Positions 15,614 to 24,313 of a stretch of 26,078 nt of DNA are shown here, one piece after another; the stretch's first letter is position 1; every line of letters begins with the position of its first letter. The stretch lies in contig JBARWE010000005.1 of assembly GCA_049646625.1 (NCBI GenBank), forward strand, positions 1 to 26,078, written 5' to 3'. The translations under genes and the position numbers were made by a program. The notes under the pieces were generated by a model. That model searched no databases. It had not been told where the DNA came from and saw only the letters and a list, made by a program, of their open reading frames with translations. This DNA comes from PRO6 sp049646625 (GTDB taxonomy: Bacteria > Pseudomonadota > Alphaproteobacteria > Rhizobiales > Xanthobacteraceae).

Positions 15614-17192
15614 CGCCCTTCCCCTTGCTGCCGTTGGCGGCATCGGGTTCAACATACCGCGGGAAGATCGGCGCAGGCTGCGGCAAGGCGGTGCCGGGCG
15701 CGATGCGCCGGCCGCCGTCAAGCGCGGCGCAGTCGCGCGCCTCCCGCGCGATGCCGAGTAGATCGAGCAGCTTCGCGCTTGCCGCCGGAATCGCCGGCTG
15801 CGCCAGAATAGCAATCTGCCGCAGCACCTCGGCGGTGACATAAAGCACGGTTGCCTGCCGTGCGGGATCGGTTTTGGCCAGCGCCCATGGCGCCTCGCCA
15901 GCGAAGTAGCGGTTGGCTTCGGCCACCGTCGCCCACACCGTGTTCAGCGCCTGATGAATCTGGAACGCCGCGAAAGCGCTTCGCACTTCGGTCAGCATGG
16001 TGTCGGCCTGATCGAGCAGCGCCTTGTCGGCGACGCTGAAGGCGCCGGGCGCCGGCAGCGTGCCGCCAAACTGCCGCGCGATCATGGTCAGCGAGCGCTG
16101 CGCCAGATTGCCGAGGTCGTTGGCGAGATCGGCATTGGTGCGCGCCACGATCGCCTCGTGGCTGTAGCTGCCGTCCTGTCCGAACGGCACCTCGCGCAGC
16201 AGGAAGTAGCGCAGCTGATCGACGCCGTAAGCTTTGACGAGGTTGAACGGATCGACCACGTTGCCGACCGACTTCGACATCTTCTCGCCACGGTTGAACA
16301 GAAAGCCGTGGGCATAGACCCGCTTCGGCAATGCGATGCCGGCCGACATCAAAAACGCCGGCCAGTACACCGCGTGGAAGCGGATGATGTCCTTGCCGAT
16401 GATGTGGGCATCGGCCGGCCAGAACCGCCAGTTGGCGTCGCTCTCGTCGGGGAAGCCGACGCCGGTGATGTAGTTGGTCAGCGCATCGACCCAGACATAC
16501 ATGACGTGCTTCGGATCGTCAGGCACCGGCACGCCCCAGTCGAATGTGGTGCGCGAGATCGACAGGTCCTTGAGGCCGCTTTTGACGAAGCTCATCACCT
16601 CGTTGCGGCGCGAGTCCGGGCCAATGAAATCCGGCTGGTCGGCATAGAGCTTTAGCAGCCTGTCCTGATAGGCGGACAGCCGGAAGAAATAGCTCTCCTC
16701 CTCGACCCACTCGACCGGCGTGCCCTGCGGGCCGCGCCGTACGCCGTCCTCGCCGACGGCCGTCTCGTCCCCGGCGTAATAGGCTTCGTCGCGCACCGAG
16801 TACCAGCCGGAATAGCGGTCGAGATAGATATCGCCGGCCTTCGCCATACGCCGCCAGATTTCCTGGCTGGAGGCGTGGTGCTGCGGCTCCGAGGTGCGGA
16901 TGAAACGGTCGAACGAAACGTCGAGCGCCTCGTCCATCGCCTTGAATCGGGCCGCGTTGCGGGTCGCCAGTTCGCGCGGCGTCAGCTTCTCGGCGTGCGC
17001 GGTCTGCACCATCTTCAGGCCATGCTCGTCGGTGCCGGTCAGGAAGAACACGTCCTTGCCGTCGAGCCGCTGAAAGCGCGCCAGCGCGTCGGTCGCGATC
17101 GCCTCATAGGCGTGGCCGATATGCGGCACGCCGTTAGGATAGGCGATCGCCGTGGTAATGAAATAAGTAGGGCGGGACATCGTGGTCGCCAT
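15600..17192 (-). CDS. metG: Methionyl-tRNA synthetase
   Basis: 530 aa class I aminoacyl-tRNA synthetase that charges tRNA-Met. HIGH motif P-H24-I-G-H27 and KMSKS at 304-308. The region that carries zinc-knuckle cysteines in the E. coli enzyme (here YSVRDEAYYAGDE, about 131-143) has none, so this is the zinc-free type. The C-terminal tRNA-binding EMAP-like domain is also absent, normal for this length class. The start could be ATG 17192 or ATG 17180 (MSRPTYF); 17192 has AAAGG about 11 nt upstream. It is 55 bp downstream of holB and overlaps tatD by 14 bp. Confidence 0.96.
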   Translation of the reverse strand: MATTMSRPTYFITTAIAYPNGVPHIGHAYEAIATDALARFQRLDGKDVFFLTGTDEHGLKMVQTAHAEKLTPRELATRNAARFKAMDEALDVSFDRFIRTSEPQHHASSQEIWRRMAKAGDIYLDRYSGWYSVRDEAYYAGDETAVGEDGVRRGPQGTPVEWVEEESYFFRLSAYQDRLLKLYADQPDFIGPDSRRNEVMSFVKSGLKDLSISRTTFDWGVPVPDDPKHVMYVWVDALTNYITGVGFPDESDANWRFWPADAHIIGKDIIRFHAVYWPAFLMSAGIALPKRVYAHGFLFNRGEKMSKSVGNVVDPFNLVKAYGVDQLRYFLLREVPFGQDGSYSHEAIVARTNADLANDLGNLAQRSLTMIARQFGGTLPAPGAFSVADKALLDQADTMLTEVRSAFAAFQIHQALNTVWATVAEANRYFAGEAPWALAKTDPARQATVLYVTAEVLRQIAILAQPAIPAASAKLLDLLGIAREARDCAALDGGRRIAPGTALPQPAPIFPRYVEPDAANGSKGKGDAGR

Positions 17193-17247
17193 TGGCGCGC
17201 CGGCCTTTCGTCACGTCAGGAAAACCGTTCCCGAGTCTCGGGGCGGG

Positions 17248-18285
17248 TCAGCGCGTCACTTCGGCAAGAAGCCCAAATGCTGCGAAAACCAATGGCTTGC
17301 GCTCAAGATTGAAGGTTTCCGTTTCGCGCGCGGAACGGCTGATGTTGTCCCACACCTCGCCAAGGCGCGCAAGCCGGGAGAGGTGCCGGGCGGCATCCGG
17401 CTGGCGCAGTTGCATGGCCACCCAATGCTCCAGCGTATCCATGACGGTGGCGAGCGCGGCGCGGTCGTTGACCGCAAGCGCGTCGCCCAGCGCATGGAGC
17501 GCGTTGCCATCAATCTCCGGCAGCGCGGCCAGCAGCGCCATGGTGCGTTCGCGCAATACGAGGGCATCGCCGCCGAGCAGCATCAAGGCGCGGCCGACGC
17601 TGCCCTCGGAAGCGGCCGCCGCCTCGGCCAGTGCCGCATCGTCGGTGGATAGTCCCGCCGCCTCCGCGGCGGCCTGCGCCACGGCAGCTTCGTCGAGCGG
17701 CCGCAGCGGAAGTTTGCGGCAGCGCGACTGGATGGTCGGCAGCACGCGCGACGGCGCCCGGCTCACCAGCAGGAACAGCGAGCGCGGCGGCGGCTCCTCA
17801 AGCATCTTGAGCAGCGCGTTGGCGGCATTGGCGTTGAGTTCCTCGACGCAGTCGACGATGCAGACGCGCCAGCCCTCGGCGGCCGCCGTCGAACCGAAGA
17901 ACGCGGTGGTCCGCCGCACCTGATCGACGGTGATCACGGTGTTCATCACGCCGCGCTCGTTCATAACGCGCTCCAGCGTCAAAAGCCCGCCATACGCTCC
18001 GGTGGCAACCTGCCGCGCCACCGGGTGCTCCCGGTCGAGCGCAAGGGACGTCGCGGCCTGCACAGTCGGCGCGGCCGGATCGCCATGGGCCAGCACGAAG
18101 CGGGCAAGCCGGTAGGCCAGCGTCGCCTTGCCGATGCCGGCGGCGCCGCCGATCAGCCAGGCATGCGGCATGGCACCGCCGCGATAGGCATCGAGCAGCA
18201 TCGCCTCGGCGTCGCGATGGCCGTAGAGCACCGCTGTGCGACGCGGATGGGGCGCCGCATCGTCCGGCGTCTCGGTCTTGCTCAT
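17248..18285 (-). CDS. holB: DNA polymerase III subunit delta' (clamp loader)
   Basis: 345 aa AAA+ family clamp-loader subunit that helps load the beta sliding clamp at replication forks. Modified P-loop GGAAGIGKAT at 46-55, Walker B-like VCIVDCVEEL at 141-150, NANAANALLKMLEEPP (151-166) and the arginine-finger SRC motif at 187-189. The four zinc-binding cysteines of E. coli delta' are missing from the region after the P-loop (about 66-90), so this version is zinc-free. Its ATG overlaps the tmk stop as ATGA (18282-18285). The tmk-holB pairing is widely conserved, which supports the identification. Confidence 0.94.
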   Translation of the reverse strand: MSKTETPDDAAPHPRRTAVLYGHRDAEAMLLDAYRGGAMPHAWLIGGAAGIGKATLAYRLARFVLAHGDPAAPTVQAATSLALDREHPVARQVATGAYGGLLTLERVMNERGVMNTVITVDQVRRTTAFFGSTAAAEGWRVCIVDCVEELNANAANALLKMLEEPPPRSLFLLVSRAPSRVLPTIQSRCRKLPLRPLDEAAVAQAAAEAAGLSTDDAALAEAAAASEGSVGRALMLLGGDALVLRERTMALLAALPEIDGNALHALGDALAVNDRAALATVMDTLEHWVAMQLRQPDAARHLSRLARLGEVWDNISRSARETETFNLERKPLVFAAFGLLAEVTR

Positions 18286-18965
18286 GCCCGTGCCCTCGTC
18301 TGTCGTCGTGCCAATCGTCGTTGCACGGTATCCCAGATGCGCGCCGCGACCTCGTCCGGCGTACCGGTGGCGTCGATCACCACGCAGCGATCGGGATTGT
18401 CGCGCGCGATCGCCAGATAGGCCGCGCGCAGCCGCTCATGGAAGCCGATTCCCTCCGCTTCGAAGCGATCCGCTGCGCCTGCGCCGCGCCGTGCCACGGC
18501 CCGGCCGAGGCCGACCTCGGCCGGCAAATCCAGCACCAGGGTCAGGTCGGGCTTCAGATCGCCGATGGTGACGCGCTCCAGCGCGTCAAGCAGATGCGGA
18601 TCAACCGCGCCGAGATTGCCCTGATAGACGCGGGTGGAATCGGCGAAGCGGTCGCACAGCACCCAGGTCCCGGCCGCCAGCGCCGGCGCGATCACGCGAT
18701 GGACGTGATCGTCGCGCGCGGCGGCGAACAACAGCGATTCCAGGTCGGAGCCGATCAGCTTGCCCATCCCCGACAGTACGACATGGCGCAGCACCTCGGC
18801 GCCCGGTGTGCCGCCCGGCTCGCGCGTCACCAGCGTCGCCACGCCGCCGGCTTCGAGCCGCTCGGCGAGCTTGCGGATCTGCGTTGATTTGCCAGCCCCC
18901 TCGCCGCCCTCGAAGGTGATGAAGCGCCCGCGCGCCGGTTTGCGCTTCGCCGCTCTCCGCGCCAT
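18282..18965 (-). CDS. tmk: Thymidylate kinase
   Basis: 227 aa dTMP kinase (EC 2.7.4.9), making dTDP for DNA synthesis. P-loop GGEGAGKST at 20-28. The substrate motif DRF (105-107) lies in LCDRFADSTRVYQG, and the LID region RRGAGAADRFEAEGIGFH lies at about 159-176. A short basic N-terminal extension (ARRAAKRKPARGR) precedes the conserved FITFEGGEG. ATG 18965 has GAAAGG about 9 nt upstream. It begins 3 bp after the upstream carboxypeptidase gene and is coupled to holB by a 4-bp overlap. Confidence 0.96.
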   Translation of the reverse strand: MARRAAKRKPARGRFITFEGGEGAGKSTQIRKLAERLEAGGVATLVTREPGGTPGAEVLRHVVLSGMGKLIGSDLESLLFAAARDDHVHRVIAPALAAGTWVLCDRFADSTRVYQGNLGAVDPHLLDALERVTIGDLKPDLTLVLDLPAEVGLGRAVARRGAGAADRFEAEGIGFHERLRAAYLAIARDNPDRCVVIDATGTPDEVAARIWDTVQRRLARRQTRARA

Positions 18966-18968
18966 CGG

Positions 18969-20210
18969 CTACAGCCTTTCAAGGCCGGCGCGGAACAGGC
19001 CGACGAACAGTTCGGCCGCGCCGTCAAGCGCGCGTTGCGTGGTGCTGCCGCGCGCTACGCCCGCCGCTGTATAGAGCGGCATCTCGACGGCTACGCTGCC
19101 GTTGCGCCAAACCCTGACCACGCCCGCCTGCCTGCCGGCCTCAAGCGGCGCGCGCAGCGGCCCCTGATAGACGACGCGCGCCAGCAGCTTGTCACTGCCG
19201 TTGCGATGGACCATCACCGCCACCGGTTCGGGGCTAACCAGTGCGACAGACCCCGCAGCCCCGCCGAACACCTTAGCGTTGGCGACGACGTGGCCGGGGG
19301 CGAACACGGTGCGCGTTTCGAAATTGCGGAAGCCCCATTCCAACAGCTTCTTCGCCTCGCCGGCACGGGCGGCGGCGGTCGCCAGCCCGTTGACGACGAC
19401 AATCAGCCGAGTACCGTTTTGCAGCGCCGAGCCGACCAGGCCGTAGCCGCCTTCCTTGGTGTAGCCGGTCTTGAAACCATCGGCGCCATCCAGCGAGGCC
19501 AATAGCGGATTGCGGTTGTGCTGCCGGATCTTGTTCCAGGTGAACTCGCGCTCGCCGAACAGCTTGTAGAACTCCGGGTAGGTCTGGATGATGTGGCGGG
19601 CCAACTGCGCCAGTTCGCGCACCGACATCTTGTTGTTGGGGTCGGGCAGCCCGGTGGTGTTGCCGAAGGTCGAAGCCTTCAGGCCAATGGCGCGGGCGCG
19701 CGCCGTCATCTTGTCGACGAACGCCGCCTCGTTGCCGGCAATGCCCTCCGCGAGGATCATGCAGGAATCGTTGCCGCTCTGAATGATCGCGCCGCGCAGC
19801 AGGTCGGCGACGGCAATGCGGCTGTGGATCGCCGCGAACATCGTCGAGCCGCCGGACGGCGCGCCGCCCTTGCGCCAGGCGTTTTCGCTGACATGGTATT
19901 CGTCGGTGAGCTTGACCTCGCCTTTTTCGATGGCGTCGAACACGGTCTCGACGGTCATCAGCTTCATCATGCTCGACGGCGCGCGCAGTTCGTCGGCGTT
20001 CTTCTCGAACAATACGCTGCCGCTGGTCGCCTCGATCAGGATCGCGGTCGGCGCCTCGGTCTCGAACCCCTCGTCCTTTTTGGCATCGCGCGCCTGCGCC
20101 AGCGCCGCCGCGGCCATGCCGGCGACCAGAACGGCCGCCAGCGCCGTCCGGCCCCACGCGGACGAAGATACGGCAGTGCGGCGCGGCGGTCTGGTCGAGA
20201 ACTGCAACAT
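18969..20210 (-). CDS. D-alanyl-D-alanine carboxypeptidase (PBP5/6 family, S11)
   Basis: 413 aa low-molecular-mass penicillin-binding protein that trims the terminal D-Ala from peptidoglycan stem peptides in the periplasm. N-terminal signal sequence (hydrophobic about 23-38, ALAAVLVAGMAAAALAQA). Active-site triad: S80-M-M-K83 (SxxK), S145-G-N147 (SxN) and K247-T-G249 (KTG). A beta-rich PBP5 C-terminal domain follows, ending with a possible amphipathic membrane anchor (AAELFVGLFRAGLERL). It is separated from katA by an intrinsic terminator, so it likely has its own promoter in 20211-20350 and heads the cluster through tmk, holB, metG and tatD. The name dacA/dacC/dacF cannot be settled from sequence alone. 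Confidence 0.93.
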   Translation of the reverse strand: MLQFSTRPPRRTAVSSSAWGRTALAAVLVAGMAAAALAQARDAKKDEGFETEAPTAILIEATSGSVLFEKNADELRAPSSMMKLMTVETVFDAIEKGEVKLTDEYHVSENAWRKGGAPSGGSTMFAAIHSRIAVADLLRGAIIQSGNDSCMILAEGIAGNEAAFVDKMTARARAIGLKASTFGNTTGLPDPNNKMSVRELAQLARHIIQTYPEFYKLFGEREFTWNKIRQHNRNPLLASLDGADGFKTGYTKEGGYGLVGSALQNGTRLIVVVNGLATAAARAGEAKKLLEWGFRNFETRTVFAPGHVVANAKVFGGAAGSVALVSPEPVAVMVHRNGSDKLLARVVYQGPLRAPLEAGRQAGVVRVWRNGSVAVEMPLYTAAGVARGSTTQRALDGAAELFVGLFRAGLERL

Positions 20211-20350
20211 GGGGCCTCGGTGGGTGCGATCAGCGTGACGGACGGCTTGCGGCGGCGACTGTGCCGCCGGAAAGCGATCAGATCATGGTCAGGCGCCTTC
20301 TACACCGACATCGCCTTGTTACGAAACGGCCGCGCGGCGAACGGGCCACA

Positions 20351-20380
20351 AACAGCAAAGGCCGCCCGTGCGGGCGGCCC
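20351..20380 (-). terminator. Intrinsic terminator after katA
   Basis: Perfect 9-bp GC stem GGCCGCCCG / CGGGCGGCC at 20360-20379 with a 2-nt nominal loop. On the minus strand it is followed by a moderately T-rich run (TTTGCTGTTT). It lies about 31 nt past the katA stop and separates katA from the same-strand carboxypeptidase cluster. Confidence 0.8.
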
Positions 20381-20410
20381 TCGTTGTAGGCTGGTGCGGC
20401 CAGGTTCGGG

Positions 20411-21883
<1,473 letters not shown>

Positions 21884-21967
21884 GGTCAAACTCCTTCGAC
21901 GGCCAAGTTCAACGGCCATGAGCGGTGCCGGTCGTCGCACCATTTGGAATGACTCTAGGTCAGCTTG

Positions 21968-22019
21968 TTCATCAGGTCTAATCGTATTAAAGATTACAAA
22001 TATAAGAATATCTGATGAA
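21968..22019. promoter_or_regulatory. oxyR-katA divergent control region with inverted repeat
   Basis: TTCATCAG (21968-21975) and CTGATGAA (22012-22019) are perfect 8-bp inverted arms 36 bp apart. Between them lies an AT-rich core with a nested dyad TAATC-N8-GATTA (21979-21996). The overall span of about 52 bp suits an OxyR tetramer site. The canonical ATAG/CTAT elements are not clearly present, so assignment to OxyR rests on context. Likely -10 elements for oxyR (TATAAG at 22001) and katA (minus-strand TACGAT) lie inside. Confidence 0.5.
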
Positions 22020-22028
22020 ATGGGTGCC

Positions 22029-22943
22029 ATGATCTCGCTCCGGCAACTCCGCTACTTCGATGCCGTCGCCCGCACCGGCAATTTCAGCGAGGCCGCCAAC
22101 CAGTGCGCGATCACGCAGCCGGCGCTGTCGATGCAGATACAGGAGCTGGAGCGTGCGCTCGATATGCGGCTGATGGAGCGCAGCCGCCGCGGCGTCACGC
22201 TGACCGAGCCGGGGCGCGAAATCGCCCGCCGCGCCGCGCGCATCCTCACCGGGGTCCGCGACATCGTCGATTTCGCCCGCAGCCAAGGCGAGCTTGCCGC
22301 CGGCCCCCTGCACTTCGGCGTCATCCCGTCGATTGCACCTTATGTGCTGCCGGCACTGCTGCCGCGCATCCACAACGCGCTGCCGGACCTCGATCTGCAC
22401 CTGCGCGAGACCCAGACGCAGCAGCTCACCCGCGAACTGATCGACGGCCAACTCGACCTGCTGTTGCTGGCGCTGCCGGTCGAACACCCGGATATCGAGA
22501 CGCTGAAACTGTTCGACGACCACTTTCTGCTGGCAATGCCGGCCTCGCGCCAGATCGACCACGCCATTCTAGCCACGCCGGCGCTGCTGGAGCGCGACCG
22601 CCTGCTGCTGCTGGAGGAAGGCCACTGTCTGCGCGAACAGGCGCTGGCGTTCTGCAGCCTGCGCCGCATCGATAATTTCGACACGTTTGGCGCTTCCAGC
22701 CTGTCCACCATTGTCCAGATGGTGGCCAACGACCTCGGTATGACGCTGTTGCCTGAACTGTGCATCGCGCTGGAGGCCCGCCGGGCCGATATCCGCCTGA
22801 TGCGGTTTGCCGCGCCGCAGCCCAAACGCGCGATCGGACTGGCCTGGCGGCGCAGTTCGCCGCGGCGGCACCACTATGCGGAGTTGGGAGCGCTGATTAC
22901 GGCCGCGACCGCTGCGCAGATGCAGGCGGCCGCCCGGTTCTGA
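22029..22943 (+). CDS. oxyR: Hydrogen peroxide-sensing LysR regulator OxyR
   Basis: 304 aa LysR-type regulator. N-terminal winged helix-turn-helix at about 1-60 (ISLRQLRYFDAVARTGNFSE; ITQPALSMQIQELE), then the substrate-binding-like domain. C200 in EEGHCLREQ and C209 in LAFCS align with the redox pair C199/C208 of E. coli OxyR. SSLSTIVQMVANDLGMTLLPEL is also OxyR-like. This supports peroxide sensing by disulfide formation, not a generic LysR role. ATG 22029 was chosen because LysR proteins begin at this point; ATG 22020 (MGAM...) is possible, and neither has a strong ribosome binding site. Divergent katA is the obvious target. It converges with the GNAT gene, 11 bp apart. Confidence 0.94.
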   Translation: MISLRQLRYFDAVARTGNFSEAANQCAITQPALSMQIQELERALDMRLMERSRRGVTLTEPGREIARRAARILTGVRDIVDFARSQGELAAGPLHFGVIPSIAPYVLPALLPRIHNALPDLDLHLRETQTQQLTRELIDGQLDLLLLALPVEHPDIETLKLFDDHFLLAMPASRQIDHAILATPALLERDRLLLLEEGHCLREQALAFCSLRRIDNFDTFGASSLSTIVQMVANDLGMTLLPELCIALEARRADIRLMRFAAPQPKRAIGLAWRRSSPRRHHYAELGALITAATAAQMQAAARF

Positions 22944-22954
22944 AAGGCGCGCTG

Positions 22955-23614
22955 CTACCGGGCGACGTGCTGGTCGAAGCCGTAGAGACGCATCATCGAA
23001 GCCCAGCAGGCGCGGTTGAATTGCAGCGAGGCGCGCGCGACATCGAGCGGCGCGGTCCATGCTGCCCCGGCAACCAGCGGAGCAAGCAGCGCATCGGTCG
23101 CTTCCACCGCCTCCACGTCCACGTCCGCCGCCTCATGCTCAAGGTCGATCAGGCCGGTGGATTCGCCCTGCTGGAAGGTGAGCCTGGCGCCGAACTTGCG
23201 GGCCAGCGCCCGCATCGCTTCGTTCTCGGAGCCGGTGGTGATGCGCAGCGCGGCAAAGCCGTGCCGGCGCGCCTCGGCGATCAGCCGCGTGAACAGCACG
23301 CTGCCAAGCCCCTTGCCACGGTAGGGCCGTTCGACGGAGAACGCGACTTCCGGCGCGTCGTCGCCGTTGAACGGGTGCAGCTCCGCGGCGGCGCGGACCT
23401 GGCCGGCCTCGACATAGGCGATCACCAGTGTCCCGTCGGTCAGGCAGCGGTCGGCGTAGCGTGTCACATAGGCGTCGTCGGCAACGCCGTTGAACCGGTC
23501 ATGCCGGCTCTCCCGGTCGAGCCGCAGCAGGTGCTCCTTGAGCAGCGGCATTTCGGCGGGCTTCAGCATCCGCACGCCGCCGATGATATGGGCGGGGACT
23601 GGGCTGTGGCGCAT
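22955..23614 (-). CDS. GNAT family N-acetyltransferase
   Basis: 219 aa. GCN5-related acetyltransferase fold at about 15-150. The acetyl-CoA binding motif A reads R96-PYRGKGLGSVLF-108, preceded by the beta strand EVAFSVE and followed by ALRITTGSENEAMRALARKFGA. The C-terminal 60 residues (about 160-219) are outside the usual fold and I do not recognise them. ATG 23614 is preferred because AGGAAGG lies 8 nt upstream; the in-frame ATG at 23647 lacks a ribosome binding site and sits inside the inverted repeat at 23644-23675. The substrate is unknown; protein, amino-acid or antibiotic acetylation are all possible. Confidence 0.85.
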   Translation of the reverse strand: MRHSPVPAHIIGGVRMLKPAEMPLLKEHLLRLDRESRHDRFNGVADDAYVTRYADRCLTDGTLVIAYVEAGQVRAAAELHPFNGDDAPEVAFSVERPYRGKGLGSVLFTRLIAEARRHGFAALRITTGSENEAMRALARKFGARLTFQQGESTGLIDLEHEAADVDVEAVEATDALLAPLVAGAAWTAPLDVARASLQFNRACWASMMRLYGFDQHVAR

Positions 23615-23643
23615 GGCGGTCGCCTTCCTGGTCGGCGTATCAA

Positions 23644-23675
23644 TCATGCTGCGAATATTGTGCAGAGCAGCATGA
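23644..23675. promoter_or_regulatory. Inverted repeat with 9-bp arms, probable operator
   Basis: TCATGCTGC (23644-23652) and GCAGCATGA (23667-23675) are perfect inverted arms around a 14-nt spacer. The repeat lies between the GNAT start (23614, minus) and the short ORF at 23716 (plus), a typical place for a divergent operator. The cognate regulator is unknown. Confidence 0.5.
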
Positions 23676-23715
23676 ACTTCAACTCATTGTTTTGTGATAG
23701 TTTGCGGAGGAACAA

Positions 23716-23763
23716 ATGAACGAAAGTGTCGCACCTGACCTGGCGGGCATATTAAGAGTGTAA
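23716..23763 (+). CDS. 15-codon mini-ORF with strong ribosome binding site (possible gene remnant)
   Basis: MNESVAPDLAGILRV, ATG 23716 to TAA 23761-23763. GCGGAGG at 23704-23710 is a strong Shine-Dalgarno sequence 5 nt upstream, better than those of many full-length genes here. Its codons have the GC-rich character of the genome, but the stop coincides with an abrupt change to AT-rich DNA. I read it as the 5' stub of a lost gene, perhaps a regulator divergent from the GNAT gene; a real micropeptide is the alternative. No function is assigned. Confidence 0.35.
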   Translation: MNESVAPDLAGILRV

Positions 23764-23764
23764 T

Positions 23765-23791
23765 ATTATAATATATTCAATATATTATAAT
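23765..23791. repeat. Perfect 27-nt A/T palindrome
   Basis: Arms ATTATAATATATT (23765-23777) and AATATATTATAAT (23779-23791) are exact reverse complements around a single C. The line 23761-23820 has only 6 G/C in 60 bases, in a genome of about two thirds G+C. The palindrome begins 2 nt after the mini-ORF stop and lies about 35 bp before the 3' end of the opposing thioesterase gene. An intrinsic terminator is unlikely because the stem is pure A/T. Confidence 0.85.
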
Positions 23792-23826
23792 GATAATATA
23801 ATGTATCAGATAAGAAATTTACATTC

Positions 23827-24228
23827 CTATAAAACCAGTTGCGTCTGGGTCACGATCCCGACCAGCCGCCGCTCGCCGGCTTCGATTCGGGTCTGCCAGA
23901 CTTGGGTACGGCGACCACGATGAATCGGGATTGCCGTCGCCGTAACGGTCTCTCCCTCCTTCGCGGCCGCGATGAAGTTTGTCTTGCTTTCGATCGTTGT
24001 GGTGCCCTTGGCGCCCGCCGACAGGTTGATGACGGTGGCCGCCGCGGCGACGCCATCGGCCAGCGCCATCAGCGCGCCGCCATGCAGGACGTGACCGACG
24101 GTGCACAGGTCGGGGCGAACCGCCATGGTGGCGACCACCTGCTCCGTATCGGCGGAGATGAAGGTGACGCCCATCAGGACCGCGAACGGCATCGGGTGGG
24201 CGTGGATCATCTCGAGAGGGGTCATCAT
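23827..24228 (-). CDS. PaaI-type hotdog-fold thioesterase
   Basis: 133 aa single hotdog domain acyl-CoA thioesterase of the PaaI family. The characteristic HGGALMALAD lies at 49-58, on the central helix, with its catalytic Asp/Glu region. The core strands TTTIESKTNFIAAAKEG and VWQTRIEAGERRLVGIVTQTQLVL complete the fold. Substrates in characterised relatives are hydroxyphenylacetyl-CoA or other aryl/acyl-CoAs; which applies here cannot be told. The start is ATG 24228 or the adjacent ATG 24225, neither with a good ribosome binding site. The C-terminus is intact and ends at the AT-rich patch. It is divergent from the small secreted protein, with 85 bp between starts. Confidence 0.88.
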   Translation of the reverse strand: MMTPLEMIHAHPMPFAVLMGVTFISADTEQVVATMAVRPDLCTVGHVLHGGALMALADGVAAAATVINLSAGAKGTTTIESKTNFIAAAKEGETVTATAIPIHRGRRTQVWQTRIEAGERRLVGIVTQTQLVL

Positions 24229-24313
24229 GGCTGCCGGTCCGTCGTTCGGGCTTTCGGGGTGCTCTCCGTCAGCCTACCATCGGGCCGAGACGATTCACCA
24301 TGAGGCTCCGCCA

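Noticed and set aside
22931..22964. CGCCCGG/CCGGGCG stem between oxyR and the GNAT gene as a terminator
   Set aside because: The 20-nt loop and lack of a T-run on either strand make it a poor intrinsic terminator, and it lies in the coding ends of both genes.
23765..23791. A/T palindrome as a bidirectional terminator
   Set aside because: A stem made only of A/T pairs would be too unstable compared with the GC-rich terminator after katA.
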